64,000 nt of DNA from Corynebacterium sp. HS2168-gen11 (GTDB lineage: Bacteria; Actinomycetota; Actinomycetes; Mycobacteriales; Mycobacteriaceae): NCBI RefSeq assembly GCF_024834075.1, contig NZ_JANUXR010000002.1:124001-188000 (forward strand), read 5' to 3'. The translations under genes and the position numbers were made by a program. This document shows, piece after piece, positions 1 to 9,493 of the stretch. Below the pieces are notes generated by a model. That model ran no database searches. It was not told the origin of the DNA and was given only the letters and a program-made list of their open reading frames with translations. How positions within the stretch are numbered: position 1 is the first letter of the stretch; every line of letters starts with the position of its first letter.

Positions 1-80
1 CTTATGAGAAGCTTTTCGACGAGTTTGGCATCACTGTTGACGCCGTCGTCGCAGCAGCGAAAGAATCGCTGCAAAGCTAA
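1..80 (+). CDS. tkt: Transketolase, C-terminal end (partial)
   Basis: An open frame runs in from the left edge and ends with TAA at 78-80. It encodes only 25 residues, ending FGITVDAVVAAAKESLQS. This matches the usual extreme C-terminus of transketolase (regulator-like C-terminal domain), and the gene sits directly upstream of transaldolase, as in all corynebacterial tkt-tal-zwf-opcA-pgl clusters. Transketolase transfers two-carbon units between sugar phosphates in the non-oxidative pentose-phosphate pathway. The catalytic parts lie outside the window, so the call rests on the short tail and the context. Confidence 0.8.
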   Translation, partial: YEKLFDEFGITVDAVVAAAKESLQS

Positions 81-105
81 TTTGTTTCACTATGTGTGAG
101 TCACG

Positions 106-160
106 AGGGCTTTGGAATTTCACCAGCCACTGGTGCGTTGTTTCTAAAGCCCTTGTTTCT
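106..160 (+). terminator. Nested hairpin with T-rich tail between tkt and tal
   Basis: Arms agggcttt (106-113) and aaagccct (146-153) pair perfectly. A second hairpin, caccag/ctggtg (121-126 with 130-135), sits inside the loop. A T-rich run (ttgtttcttt) follows. This is the form of an intrinsic terminator for tkt. Because tal begins 40 bases later, it could also act as a partial terminator within a tkt-tal operon. Confidence 0.6.
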
Positions 161-201
161 TTACACCCAAACTTGTTTCACCATATATCTAAAGGAATCT
201 T

Positions 202-1284
202 ATGAACGCCATTGAAAAACTGAAAACAGCCGGCACTTCCACCTGGTTAGATGATTTGAGCCGTGATCGCATTAATTCCGGCAACTTAGCAGCAGTGATC
301 GCAGAAAAAAATATTGTTGGTGTGACCACTAATCCAGCCATTTTCGCAGCAGCTATGAGCCACGGTCATGCCTATGATGAACAGATCGCTCAGTTGAAGG
401 AACAAGGTGTCAATGCTGATACGGCTGTATATGCCATGAGCATTGCTGATGTGCAAGCAGCCTGTGATATTTTTTATGATCTTTACCAAGCTTCTGACGG
501 CGAAGATGGTCGGGTTTCTATCGAGGTAGATCCACGTATTTCAGATGATGCCGAAGCAACCTTAGCGCAGGCACGCGAACTGTGGAAGAGCGTTGATCGC
601 GAAAACGTGATGATTAAGATCCCTGCGACTGTTGGATCATTGCCAGCCATTACCGCTGCTTTGGCTGAAGGTATTAGTGTCAATGTCACTTTGATCTTCT
701 CTGTAGCCCGCTACCGCGAGGTGGTACTGGCATGGGCAGAAGGCTTGCGTCAAGCACACGCTGCTGGTGTCGATGTGACAAAAATTCACTCAGTCGCATC
801 ATTTTTTGTGTCCCGTGTTGATACCGAAATCGATGTGCGCCTTGATGCTATCGGTACTCCAGAAGCCTTGGCACTGCGCGGTCAAGCAGGTGTTGCAAAT
901 GCACGTCTAGCGTATGAAGTATTCGAGCAGCTTCGCACTACCTTGGAGCTTCCAGCAGGTACTCACATGCAGCGTCCATTGTGGGCATCAACTGGTGTGA
1001 AGAATCCGGCCTATCCGGCAACTTTGTATGTTTCTGAACTCGCTGGACCACAAACTGTCAATACCATGCCAGAATCAACGATCGACGCTGTTCTTGCTGC
1101 TGACGATATTCATGGTGATACCTTAACGAATACTGCTGCAGATGCGCATGAAGTATTTGAGAAGTTGGTTGCAGTAGGCATTGACCTCGATGATGTTTTC
1201 GATGTACTCGAGACTGAAGGTGTAGAGAAATTCGTGGCTGCTTGGTCAGAACTATTGACCAGTATGTCAGCAAAATTGGCGTAA
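202..1284 (+). CDS. tal: Transaldolase
   Basis: A 360-residue transaldolase, which moves a dihydroxyacetone unit from sedoheptulose-7-phosphate to glyceraldehyde-3-phosphate in the cytosolic non-oxidative pentose-phosphate pathway. Visible family motifs are TNPAIF (43-48) and the Schiff-base segment MIKIPAT with Lys139. The length fits the longer actinobacterial transaldolases. ATG at 202 follows aaaggaa with good spacing. It sits between tkt and zwf in the same direction, so flux through both branches is encoded together. Confidence 0.97.
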   Translation: MNAIEKLKTAGTSTWLDDLSRDRINSGNLAAVIAEKNIVGVTTNPAIFAAAMSHGHAYDEQIAQLKEQGVNADTAVYAMSIADVQAACDIFYDLYQASDGEDGRVSIEVDPRISDDAEATLAQARELWKSVDRENVMIKIPATVGSLPAITAALAEGISVNVTLIFSVARYREVVLAWAEGLRQAHAAGVDVTKIHSVASFFVSRVDTEIDVRLDAIGTPEALALRGQAGVANARLAYEVFEQLRTTLELPAGTHMQRPLWASTGVKNPAYPATLYVSELAGPQTVNTMPESTIDAVLAADDIHGDTLTNTAADAHEVFEKLVAVGIDLDDVFDVLETEGVEKFVAAWSELLTSMSAKLA

Positions 1285-1453
1285 GTTCGCAGCACTTGAA
1301 TGCAATGCGACGGTGATACAGCGATGCTGTTTGCCATCTGTGTGTCACCACAATTCATTAGAGGTCGATAGGCTCAACGAAACTTCTTAAGGCGCTATAG
1401 TCATAGGAAAATAGTTAGGCGAATACGCTCAAGCAAAGGTAAAATTTAACAAC

Positions 1454-3025
1454 GTGAATCATAGCGATACCAACTCATCCGGTTTTTCAACCGCTTCCTT
1501 CGAGCATTGGGCGAATCCTTTACGCAATAGTGCTGATAAACGACTCCCCCAGATTGCTGGCCCTTCTGGCATGGTGATCTTTGGTGTGACTGGCGATTTA
1601 GCCCGCAAGAAATTGCTGCCAGCTATTTATGACCTCGCATCTCGTGGTCTCTTACCAGCAGGATTTCCATTAGTTGGATACGGTCGTCGCGACTGGTCGA
1701 AGCAAGAGTTCGAAAATTACGTCCTGGAAGCCGTAAAAGCTGGCGCTCGCACAAAGTTCCAGGAAAATGTATGGCAACGCCTTGCCGAAGGCATGCATTT
1801 TGTTAAAGGCAACTTCGATGATGACCAGGCATTCGATAATTTAGCAGCCAAGCTACTCGAATTAGATCATAGTCGCGGAACAGCCGGAAACTGGGCGTTC
1901 TATCTTTCAGTGCCGCCAGATTATTTCTCCGATGTTATCCATCAGCTGCAGCGTTCTGGAATGGCGACAGCTGAAAATGGTGCTTGGCGACGTGTCATCG
2001 TCGAAAAGCCATTCGGGCATGATCAGCAAACTGCACGTGAACTGAACAGCTTGATTAATTCTGTGTTCCCAGAGCGTTCCGTGTTCCGCATCGATCATTA
2101 TTTGGGCAAAGAAACCGTCCAAAATATTATGGCGTTGCGGTTTGCGAATCAGCTGTTCGATCCATTGTGGAACTCTCATTATGTAGATCATGTACAGATC
2201 ACCATGGCCGAAGATATTGGGCTGGGTGGTCGTGCTGGTTATTATGATGGCATCGGCGCGGCTCGTGACGTGATTCAGAATCACTTGATTCAGCTTTTAG
2301 CGTTAATTGCGATGGAAGAACCAATCGATTTCACGCCAGAGCAATTGCAAGCTGAAAAAATCAAGGTTTTGCGTGCCACCCAAGCCGTTGAGCCATTTGC
2401 GAAGACTACAGCTCGTGGACAATATGCTGCCGGTTGGCAAGGTTCAGAGTACGTCAAAGGCTTGCGGGAAGAAGATGGCTTTGATCCAGAATCGACTACT
2501 GAGACTTATGCGGCTTGTACCCTGCAGATTAATTCACGTAGGTGGGCTGGCGTGCCATTTTATTTGCGCACCGGTAAACGCCTTGGTCGACGCGTGACTG
2601 AAATTGCGTTGGTATTTAAAGACGCACCTCATCAGCCATTCAGCGAAGGTTCTAGGCATGCGCAAGGCCAAAATGTGGTCGTGATTCGAGTGCAGCCAGA
2701 CGAAGGCATGCTGATGCGTTTTGGTTCGAAGGTACCAGGCTCGGGTATGGAAGTCCGCGATGTCAATATGGACTTTTCGTATGCTGAAGCATTTACCGAG
2801 GAATCGCCAGAAGCCTACGAACGTCTGATTCTTGATGCGTTGCTGGATGAAGCTTCATTATTCCCAACCAATGAAGAAGTTGAATTGTCATGGAAGATTC
2901 TTGATCCAGTCTTAGAGTACTGGTCTCAACGTGGCCAACCAGAAGAATATCCAGCAGGAACATGGGGCCCTGCATCTGCTGATCGCATGCTCTCACGTGA
3001 TCAGCGTACTTGGCGTCGTCCATAA
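1454..3025 (+). CDS. zwf: Glucose-6-phosphate 1-dehydrogenase
   Basis: A 523-residue enzyme that oxidises glucose-6-phosphate to 6-phosphogluconolactone with reduction of NADP. The nucleotide-binding segment GVTGDLARKKLLP is at 44-56, and the active-site signature RIDHYLGKE at 212-220. It starts with GTG at 1454; the first roughly 35 residues (MNHSDTNSSG...) are a variable tail before the conserved LPQIAGPSGMVIFG. A 168-bp gap upstream leaves room for its own promoter. opcA follows after 28 bases, consistent with co-transcription, and in Corynebacterium the OpcA protein associates with this enzyme. Confidence 0.97.
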   Translation: MNHSDTNSSGFSTASFEHWANPLRNSADKRLPQIAGPSGMVIFGVTGDLARKKLLPAIYDLASRGLLPAGFPLVGYGRRDWSKQEFENYVLEAVKAGARTKFQENVWQRLAEGMHFVKGNFDDDQAFDNLAAKLLELDHSRGTAGNWAFYLSVPPDYFSDVIHQLQRSGMATAENGAWRRVIVEKPFGHDQQTARELNSLINSVFPERSVFRIDHYLGKETVQNIMALRFANQLFDPLWNSHYVDHVQITMAEDIGLGGRAGYYDGIGAARDVIQNHLIQLLALIAMEEPIDFTPEQLQAEKIKVLRATQAVEPFAKTTARGQYAAGWQGSEYVKGLREEDGFDPESTTETYAACTLQINSRRWAGVPFYLRTGKRLGRRVTEIALVFKDAPHQPFSEGSRHAQGQNVVVIRVQPDEGMLMRFGSKVPGSGMEVRDVNMDFSYAEAFTEESPEAYERLILDALLDEASLFPTNEEVELSWKILDPVLEYWSQRGQPEEYPAGTWGPASADRMLSRDQRTWRRP

Positions 3026-3053
3026 TCAATTCAACAGTACGAACAGGGATACC

Positions 3054-4004
3054 ATGATTTTTCCACTCCATAACACAAGTACCCGCGATATTGTGAAAAC
3101 GTTGGTGACGCTTCGCGACACTGGTTCGCAAGGCACGACCTCACGTGTGTTGACGCTTATTGCGGTGTTGCACGCCTCCGATGATATCGACACGGTTATT
3201 CGAGCAACCACCGAGGCCTCTCGTGAACATCCATCACGTGTAATCGTACTTGTCACCGGTGATGCTCAGGCGGAAGTCCGCCTTGATGCTGAAGTTCGTG
3301 TTGGCGGTGATGCTGGTGCTTCTGAGATCATTATCATCCACCTTGAAGGTAGTGTGGTTGAGAATCTCGTGCATGTCGTTACACCACTGCTGCTACCGGA
3401 TACTCCAATTGTTGCATGGTGGCCATATACTGCACCAGTAAATCCAGCTGAAGATCCACTTGGTGTTATTGCACAACGTCGTATTACTGATGCTGAATAT
3501 GATTCGCTGGTAGATGCACTCTACAACCGCCGCAATGCTTATACACCAGGTGATTCAGATATTGCCTGGGCACGTCTGACACCATGGCGCGGCGTACTCG
3601 CTTCGGCACTTGATCAACCACCACATGAGCCAATTATTTCAGCAAAGGTTTATGGAGCAGCAGAATCTTCCTCAGTTGATCTTGCTGCGGGTTGGTTGGT
3701 TGATCGTCTTGCAGTTCCAGTGATGCGGTTGGCGGAAGAACGCGAGCAAGTTCTTGCAACAGCACATGCTATTCCAGTGACCAAAATTGAACTGGAACGT
3801 GCATCTGGCACTGTTGTGTTAGAAACTCAAGATAATCCGCATACCATTGCTGTGACATTCCCGAATCGTCCAACTGCCATGGTGGCCATTAATGTGCGAA
3901 CTCCTGCGGATTGCTTGGCTGAGGAGCTGCGCCATCTTGATCCAGATGCAGCTTATCGAAGTGCGCTTGAAGGACTGACCAAAGTGCACTATCCGGTGGT
4001 ATAG
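3054..4004 (+). CDS. opcA: OpcA, glucose-6-phosphate dehydrogenase assembly protein
   Basis: A 316-residue protein close in length and sequence to the OpcA that acts as an allosteric or assembly partner of Zwf in actinobacteria. The conserved segment LPDTPIVAWWP is visible at 114-124. The frame is open further upstream inside zwf, but ATG 3054 is preceded by cagggat and matches the N-terminus of relatives (MIFxLxxTxTxxI). It has no enzymatic motif of its own. Its position between zwf and pgl links it to the oxidative branch. Confidence 0.95.
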   Translation: MIFPLHNTSTRDIVKTLVTLRDTGSQGTTSRVLTLIAVLHASDDIDTVIRATTEASREHPSRVIVLVTGDAQAEVRLDAEVRVGGDAGASEIIIIHLEGSVVENLVHVVTPLLLPDTPIVAWWPYTAPVNPAEDPLGVIAQRRITDAEYDSLVDALYNRRNAYTPGDSDIAWARLTPWRGVLASALDQPPHEPIISAKVYGAAESSSVDLAAGWLVDRLAVPVMRLAEEREQVLATAHAIPVTKIELERASGTVVLETQDNPHTIAVTFPNRPTAMVAINVRTPADCLAEELRHLDPDAAYRSALEGLTKVHYPVV

Positions 4005-4023
4005 CCAATCCAACCACGGCTGC

Positions 4024-4029
4024 TATACT
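4024..4029 (+). promoter_or_regulatory. Possible extended -10 element upstream of pgl
   Basis: The hexamer TATACT at 4024-4029 is preceded by TGC, giving the extended -10 form TGnTATACT, about 50 bases before the pgl start and just after the opcA stop. No convincing -35 box accompanies it. If used, it would give pgl a promoter inside the zwf-opcA-pgl operon. Confidence 0.3.
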
Positions 4030-4079
4030 TTTGGGCACTTGGTATTTATTCATCGCTATAAGGAGTGAAAACTTTTTTC

Positions 4080-4808
4080 ATGTTAGAAGTGCTACGCCTC
4101 GATTCTCTCGAGCAGGTTTGCCAACAAGCAGCAAGCAAATTTGCGAAGCTGGTTCGTGATGTCAACAAAAATGGTGGTGTCCACGGAGATGGCATTGCTC
4201 GTATTGTAGTAACCGGAGGCGGCGCTGGTATTGGCACACTCGCAGCTCTGCGCAATGCTGATATCAACTGGGAACTGGTACATATTTTCTTTGGCGATGA
4301 ACGCAACGTTGCGGTAACAGAACCAGATTCTAACGAAGGCCAAGCTCGCGCTGCCCTTTTTGATCACGTCGATATTCCAGAAGCCAATATTCATGGCTAT
4401 GGTCTCGGTGGCGTTGATATGGCAGACGCAGCAGCGGCCTACACTGCAGTATTAGAAGATTTTGCCCCATCTGGTTTCGATCTGCACTTGCTTGGTATGG
4501 GCGGCGAAGGCCATATCAACTCGTTATTCCCACACACCACAGCAGTGGCAGAAACTGAACACCTGGTTGTCGCGATTTATGATTCTCCAAAACCACCAAG
4601 TGAGCGTGTCAGTTTAACGTTGCCGGCTATTCGACGCGCGGATCAAGTGTGGCTACTGGTAGCAGGTGCTGAAAAAGCAGAAGCTGCAGCACAAGTCGTC
4701 AATGATGCTGCTCCCCTCGACTGGCCAGCAGCTGGTGCCAAAGGAATCCAACACACGGTATTATTCCTCGCAGAAGATGCAGCAGTGAATCTGGATACTG
4801 ACGCATAA
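4080..4808 (+). CDS. pgl: 6-phosphogluconolactonase
   Basis: A 242-residue hydrolase (also called DevB) that opens 6-phosphogluconolactone to 6-phosphogluconate, the step after Zwf. Family motifs are VVTGGGAG (43-50), FGDERNV (71-77) and GMGGEGHINSLFPH (139-152). Two starts are possible: GTG 4065, which overlaps the aaggag sequence, and ATG 4080. ATG 4080 is chosen because aaggag then lies upstream (spacing 14, rather long) and the N-terminus aligns with relatives. It is the last gene of the pentose-phosphate block. Confidence 0.94.
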   Translation: MLEVLRLDSLEQVCQQAASKFAKLVRDVNKNGGVHGDGIARIVVTGGGAGIGTLAALRNADINWELVHIFFGDERNVAVTEPDSNEGQARAALFDHVDIPEANIHGYGLGGVDMADAAAAYTAVLEDFAPSGFDLHLLGMGGEGHINSLFPHTTAVAETEHLVVAIYDSPKPPSERVSLTLPAIRRADQVWLLVAGAEKAEAAAQVVNDAAPLDWPAAGAKGIQHTVLFLAEDAAVNLDTDA

Positions 4809-4823
4809 GAAAGTACGAACCAT

Positions 4824-4860
4824 ATAAATGTGCTGTTGCTTTTGCATACAGCACATTTAT
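4824..4860 (+). terminator. Hairpin downstream of pgl
   Basis: A perfect 13-bp inverted repeat (ataaatgtgctgt at 4824-4836 with its complement at 4848-4860) and an 11-base loop lies 15 bases after the pgl stop. There is no clear T run, so it may act as a 3' end stabiliser or a weak terminator. Confidence 0.5.
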
Positions 4861-5182
4861 TATGTTCAAGGGCAATTCAGCCTTTGCACAAGACTGGTTA
4901 GCAGTTTGATCAAGTCTTTCTAGCCTCGCGGAAAGATACATCAGCTACTATCGTGTGTGGGGGATCGTCTTCTCATGTGCTTCACCAACACTCTGCCGCA
5001 TAATGGGTGTCTGCTTTGACTATCTACTATGCTAGCGCTTCAGAGCATGGTTGAGAATGATTCGTGCGTGCGAGCAGCGATATACCTGCGGCGATAGCTA
5101 TCGATCACAGTGTCTGAGTAGTGCTTATATAATATCGCGAGTGATCTTCGTTGTCATTGGCGTTGAAACAAATACAAAAGAG
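4861..5182. other. Gene-free interval between pgl and secG
   Basis: About 320 bases between the pgl hairpin and the bidirectional terminator hold no open frame with a ribosome binding site or recognisable product. No tRNA or known RNA fold was seen. In C. glutamicum the soxA region lies at about this place (from memory), so this may be a site where accessory genes come and go. That last point is inference. Confidence 0.5.
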
Positions 5183-5229
5183 ATAGAAAAAATGCGTTCA
5201 AGTTCAGTACTTGAACGCATTTTTTCTAT
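5183..5229. terminator. Strong bidirectional terminator between convergent blocks
   Basis: Arms 5183-5203 and 5209-5229 form a perfect 21-bp stem with a 5-base loop. The outer arm is A-rich on one side and T-rich on the other, so both strands give a stem ending in a U run. It lies between the plus-strand pentose-phosphate genes and the minus-strand secG, exactly where converging transcripts need to stop. Confidence 0.85.
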
Positions 5230-5245
5230 GGTGCCTCTGAAATAT

Positions 5246-5485
5246 TTAAGAACTGTAGGTTTGCAACAGATTCAGCGCAACGATACAAACGATCCAGATA
5301 ATACCGGTAATAATGGTAAAGCGGTCTAAGTTTTTTTCAACCACAGTAGAACCAGAAAGGTTGGATTGGACACCGCCACCGAAAAGGCTGGACAAGCCGC
5401 CGCCCTTACCACGGTGCAAGAGCACGAAGAGGATCAACAGAATACTGGAAATTACCAGTGTAATCTGGAGGGCGAGAAGAACCAT
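5246..5485 (-). CDS. secG: Preprotein translocase subunit SecG
   Basis: A 79-residue membrane protein, the small third subunit of the SecYEG protein-export channel. It has two hydrophobic segments (about 3-23 and 54-74). Between them is a short glycine-rich cytoplasmic loop with HRGKGGGLSSLFGGG, the family hallmark. It lies 173 bases after ppc in the same direction, the usual corynebacterial ppc-secG arrangement. The bidirectional terminator begins right after its stop. Confidence 0.95.
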   Translation of the reverse strand: MVLLALQITLVISSILLILFVLLHRGKGGGLSSLFGGGVQSNLSGSTVVEKNLDRFTIITGIIWIVCIVALNLLQTYSS

Positions 5486-5608
5486 CGAGTTTTAACCTTA
5501 CATTTCTAAAATTGAAAAAGCTTCTGCTGCACCAAGGACTTCAAACTCCTGACAAAGGTGCGCACAGTGCTTGCTTACATCGTTCTTATACTACTACAGA
5601 TCTAAATT

Positions 5609-5639
5609 GTGGGGGAATAACACACAACCATTCCCCCAC
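5609..5639 (-). terminator. Hairpin between ppc and secG
   Basis: gtgggggaa (5609-5617) pairs with ttcccccac (5631-5639), a 9-bp GC-rich stem. On the minus strand it is followed by an AT-rich stretch (aatttagat). It lies 20 bases past the ppc stop and probably ends or attenuates the ppc transcript. Confidence 0.55.
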
Positions 5640-5658
5640 GCATCGATCGTAGCGACTG

Positions 5659-8421
5659 TTAACCAGAGTTACGCAAGGCGGTTGCCAAACCATTCATAGT
5701 TAAACGAATACCGTAGCCAACATGGGTATCTTCTGAATTTTCGCGGTAACGACGCAGTAATTCAATCTGAATAACGTTCAAAGGCAACAGATACGGATAT
5801 CGACGGCGTACTGAACGTGCTAGCTGTGGGTTATCCTCAAGCAATGTTTGAGCACCGGTTACAGCATGGAACATTTTCATGGTCAATTCGAATTCTGCCT
5901 TAATATCAGCGTAAATTCGTTCAGCTGCTGTTGTATCTGGTACTAACTGTGCATAACGCTCAGCTAAGGTGATCTCAACTTTCGACATGACCTGTGCCAT
6001 ATTTGACAACATTGAGTTGAAAAATGGCCATTGGCGGTAGAGTTCTTGCAGTTGGTGTAAGCGTTCTTCAGGATTGTCTCCTGCTTGGATCCACTGTTGT
6101 ACGGCCGTTCCAACACCATACCAACCTGGCAGCATGACACGAGATTGTGCCCAGCTTAACACCCACGGAATAGCACGCAGATCGGAAATCGCTTTGGTTT
6201 GCTTACGTGATGCAGGTCGTGAACCGATATTCAACGAACCAATTTCCTCCAAAGGCGTGGAGTACTTGAAGTAATCAATAAAGCCTGGATCCTCATGCGC
6301 CAAAGAAGAATATTTCTTTTGGCTTAGTGCTGAAAGTTCACGCATGATCTCGTAGGCATCAGCCTGCAGTTCCTGCTCACCTTCTGGTTGCAACAGGCTT
6401 GCTTCAAGGGTTGCAGCAACCAGTGCCTCTAAGTTGCGGCGTGCAGTATCAAGGGAACCATATTTCGCAGAAATGATTTCACCTTGTTCGGTAATGCGTA
6501 CACTACCTTGTACGGCACCTTGCGGTTGCGCCAAAATTGCATCATAGGAAGGTCCGCCACCACGGCCAACTGTGCCACCACGACCATGGAACAGTCGAAG
6601 ATGAATTGCGTGAGCATGTGAAACCTGAACGAGATCCAGTTCTGCGTCGTAAAGCGCCCAGTTTGCAGCGAAATAGCCGCCGTCTTTGTTCGAGTCGGAA
6701 TAACCCAACATCACTTCTTGAATATTATTTCGCTGGGTGAGGTAATTGCGATACAGCGGAATAGTCCACAGTTCCTGCAAAATACTTGCGCCAGCTTGCA
6801 GGTCATCGATGGTTTCAAACAGCGGAATGATATCGATGGTGCCAATTGGGTATTCGCCATTGGCTTGAATAATGCCGAATTCTTTCAGCAAAACCATTGC
6901 TTCGAGCACGTCAGAGACCGACTGTGCCATGGAAATGATGCTGTGCGGAATCATGCGAGCACCGAAATTATCAATCGCTCGCTTTGCTTCTTGGAGCAGT
7001 TTGAGTTCGCGGACGGTTGCTTCGGAATAATCCCACTCATAACGTGGCAATAATGGGCGTGGCGACGCTAATTCGCGCAGCAATAACTCGCGTTTTTCAG
7101 CCTCGGAAAGCTGCTTATAGTTTTCGGAAACCTGAGCTCGTGCAAAAATTTCGGTGAGCATATCTTCGTAGCTCTCTGAATTTTGACGCAAATCCATTGA
7201 GTACAAGTGGAATCCAAACGTGGCAAGTGCTGTCCGAATTCGAGCGAGACGGTCATCGGCAATAATATCGTCATAATGTGCGCGCAATGAGCGATCAATA
7301 ATGGCGAGATCTGCATCAACTTCAGCGATGTCATGGTATGGTTCATGGGCTAAGAACCAGGTACCTTCAACAGTTTCTTCACCGATTAAATGCGCCAAGG
7401 TTTTTAACATACGTCCGCGAATACCGTGGACGGCACGACGATATGGCTCATCGACGCGGCTTGGAATATCATTCAGGCCTTTGTCGGCAAGCTCGAGGAG
7501 TTCCTCGGTCACTGGTGTCAAACGATCTGACAAGCTGAGTTCATGCTCGAGGGTATGCAGTTCGCGGGCATAGTACTTTAAAACAGTTTCCGCAGCACGC
7601 GTGGTCGCATAGTGCAATGTGTCTGCGGTGACGTATGGGTTACCGTCGTGGTCGCCGCCGATCCAGGATCCAGGCTTGACAATTGCGGAACAATCCAGCG
7701 TAATACCGTATTCGCGAGCCAAATGCTCATCGACGGTACGGTTAATTTCTGGAATGGCTTGTAAAAGCGAAAGCTTGTAGTAGCGCAAACCAACTTCGAT
7801 CTCATCTTCAATGCGTGGTCGAGCAACGCGAATTAAGGCCGTTTGCCACAGCACTGTCATTGCGCGGGTAATTGCAGCATCAATTGCTTGGAGTCGTGTT
7901 TCGGTAAGAGCATTGCGCTGTGCACGCAAAATTGCATGGCGTTGTTTGAGCTGCTCGGAAATACGTGTCTGGGAGTCGAATACTGTGCGACGACGCGTTT
8001 CAGTTGGATGGGCAGTTAATACTGGTGCGACTTCTGCTTCTTGTAAGCGGTAGGAAATCTGTTCACCTTTGATTTCTGACTCTTGCAACTTCTTCCAGGT
8101 AGAAGCTAGTGAAGAGTCTGGTGCAGGCAGGCCTGCTTCCCTATCAGCCAGATAGGATTCATTATCGTGAAGGTCTTCTACCAGGTTTGCTAAAAGCGCA
8201 AAGTGGTAAAACCCTCGGGCGATTGGGACGAATTCTTCAGATGGGAGATCTTGAAACAGATTGACAAGTGTCTCTAATTCTTGTTCACCGGTGGCGACGT
8301 CGAATGCAGTTAAACGTGCTTGTTCAATTTGCTGATAGACCTTCTCACCTTCTTGTTCTAAGATCACATTGCCTAACAGGCGGCCTAAATAGCGAATATC
8401 ATCTTTGACATGCGTACTCAT
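5659..8421 (-). CDS. ppc: Phosphoenolpyruvate carboxylase
   Basis: A 920-residue anaplerotic enzyme that carboxylates phosphoenolpyruvate with bicarbonate to oxaloacetate. The catalytic segment VLTAHPTETRRRT carries His138. The glycine-rich loop FHGRGGTVGRGGGP lies near residue 610, and GYSDSNKDGG and GSRPASRK follow the family order. The chain ends with the expected ATALRNSG-type C-terminus. Length matches bacterial PEPC. It sits downstream of the glycolytic tpiA-pgk-gap genes but is separated from tpiA by a terminator, so it likely has its own promoter in 8422-8524. Confidence 0.97.
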   Translation of the reverse strand: MSTHVKDDIRYLGRLLGNVILEQEGEKVYQQIEQARLTAFDVATGEQELETLVNLFQDLPSEEFVPIARGFYHFALLANLVEDLHDNESYLADREAGLPAPDSSLASTWKKLQESEIKGEQISYRLQEAEVAPVLTAHPTETRRRTVFDSQTRISEQLKQRHAILRAQRNALTETRLQAIDAAITRAMTVLWQTALIRVARPRIEDEIEVGLRYYKLSLLQAIPEINRTVDEHLAREYGITLDCSAIVKPGSWIGGDHDGNPYVTADTLHYATTRAAETVLKYYARELHTLEHELSLSDRLTPVTEELLELADKGLNDIPSRVDEPYRRAVHGIRGRMLKTLAHLIGEETVEGTWFLAHEPYHDIAEVDADLAIIDRSLRAHYDDIIADDRLARIRTALATFGFHLYSMDLRQNSESYEDMLTEIFARAQVSENYKQLSEAEKRELLLRELASPRPLLPRYEWDYSEATVRELKLLQEAKRAIDNFGARMIPHSIISMAQSVSDVLEAMVLLKEFGIIQANGEYPIGTIDIIPLFETIDDLQAGASILQELWTIPLYRNYLTQRNNIQEVMLGYSDSNKDGGYFAANWALYDAELDLVQVSHAHAIHLRLFHGRGGTVGRGGGPSYDAILAQPQGAVQGSVRITEQGEIISAKYGSLDTARRNLEALVAATLEASLLQPEGEQELQADAYEIMRELSALSQKKYSSLAHEDPGFIDYFKYSTPLEEIGSLNIGSRPASRKQTKAISDLRAIPWVLSWAQSRVMLPGWYGVGTAVQQWIQAGDNPEERLHQLQELYRQWPFFNSMLSNMAQVMSKVEITLAERYAQLVPDTTAAERIYADIKAEFELTMKMFHAVTGAQTLLEDNPQLARSVRRRYPYLLPLNVIQIELLRRYRENSEDTHVGYGIRLTMNGLATALRNSG

Positions 8422-8524
8422 CGTTGCGATTCAACCTCTTTCTCCAACGGGAAGACTGTACTGTCATCGTGTTGTGCTATAAAACACAATATAGGACAAC
8501 ATGTCTTGGTTCCTATTTCAAGCA

Positions 8525-8569
8525 AAAGGTGCTTGTTAGTTCCAGTGTTTGAAACCAACAAGCACCTTT
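8525..8569 (-). terminator. Intrinsic terminator after tpiA
   Basis: aaaggtgcttgtt (8525-8537) pairs with aacaagcaccttt (8557-8569), a 13-bp stem. On the minus strand it ends in a T-rich tail (cctttt). It lies 15 bases past the tpiA stop and separates the glycolytic genes from ppc. Confidence 0.8.
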
Positions 8570-8584
8570 AGCAATTAACTTTCT

Positions 8585-9367
8585 TTAGAATGCGCCGCCA
8601 GCAGCGTTTGCTGCCAACTTTGCAAATGCTTCACCGTCGAGGGATGCGCCACCAACGAGGCCACCATCGACATCTGGCTGACCAACGATTTCAGCAACAG
8701 TCTCAGCTTTCACAGAGCCGCCATAGAGAATACGCAGACCAGCAGCGATATCTGCACCAGCCAGCTCAACGATCAGTTCACGAATTGCAGCACATACTTC
8801 TTGTGCATCGGCAGCGGAAGCAACCTTACCAGTACCAATTGCCCAAACTGGTTCGTAAGCGATAACAGTCTTTTCCAATTCTGCAGCGGACAGACCTTGC
8901 AATGAACCACGAGTTTGCTCAACCACATAAGCCACATGGGTACCTGCTTCGCGAATTTCCAGTGGCTCACCAACACACACAATTGGGCTGATGTTGTGGT
9001 CCAAAGCAGCCTTTGCCTTAGCAGCTACCAAAGCATCGGTCTCACCGTGATACTCGCGGCGCTCAGAGTGGCCAACAACGACCCACGTGCAACCAAGCTT
9101 CTCGAGCATGGAAGCGGAGATTTCACCGGTATACGCGCCGGACTCATGCTTGGAAACATCCTGTGCACCGTAGGTGATCTGCAGCTTGTCACCATCAACT
9201 AAGGTTTGAACTGAGCGCAGGTCGGTGAACGGAACGGTCACTGCGACGTCTACTTTGTCGTAGTATTCCTTTGGCAGTGCAAACGCAAGTTTTTGCACGC
9301 ACACCGTTGCTTCGAGGTGATTGAGATTCATCTTCCAGTTGCCGGCGATAAGTGGCTTACGTGCCAT
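8585..9367 (-). CDS. tpiA: Triosephosphate isomerase
   Basis: A 260-residue TIM-barrel enzyme interconverting dihydroxyacetone phosphate and glyceraldehyde-3-phosphate. Catalytic positions are visible: Lys12 in NWKMN, His100 in GHSERR, Glu172 in [11 protein letters not shown] and the phosphate-binding GGSVK. ATG 9367 is preceded on its strand by aaagga at about 11 bases. It is third in the gap-pgk-tpiA glycolytic run. Confidence 0.97.
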   Translation of the reverse strand: MARKPLIAGNWKMNLNHLEATVCVQKLAFALPKEYYDKVDVAVTVPFTDLRSVQTLVDGDKLQITYGAQDVSKHESGAYTGEISASMLEKLGCTWVVVGHSERREYHGETDALVAAKAKAALDHNISPIVCVGEPLEIREAGTHVAYVVEQTRGSLQGLSAAELEKTVIAYEPVWAIGTGKVASAADAQEVCAAIRELIVELAGADIAAGLRILYGGSVKAETVAEIVGQPDVDGGLVGGASLDGEAFAKLAANAAGGAF

Positions 9368-9446
9368 GGTGAAAGTGGTCCTTTCGTAGGTTCATCCAAC
9401 GATGAACAAATATGATTAAAGATAGTGATGTGTTGAGACAGTGGTG

Positions 9447-9484
9447 GTTGACATAGTGCCGAAGATATCGGTCGCTATGTCAAC
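9447..9484 (-). terminator. Hairpin between pgk and tpiA
   Basis: gttgacatag (9447-9456) pairs with ctatgtcaac (9475-9484), with a short inner ccga/tcgg stem. No T run follows on the minus strand. It begins right at the pgk stop and may be a partial terminator or RNA-processing structure that sets the pgk:tpiA ratio. Confidence 0.45.
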
Positions 9485-9493
9485 AATAAGCAT

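Noticed and set aside
5051..5329. 92-codon plus-strand open frame after pgl
   Set aside because: It runs through the bidirectional terminator and the antisense of secG, lacks a ribosome binding site and resembles no protein.
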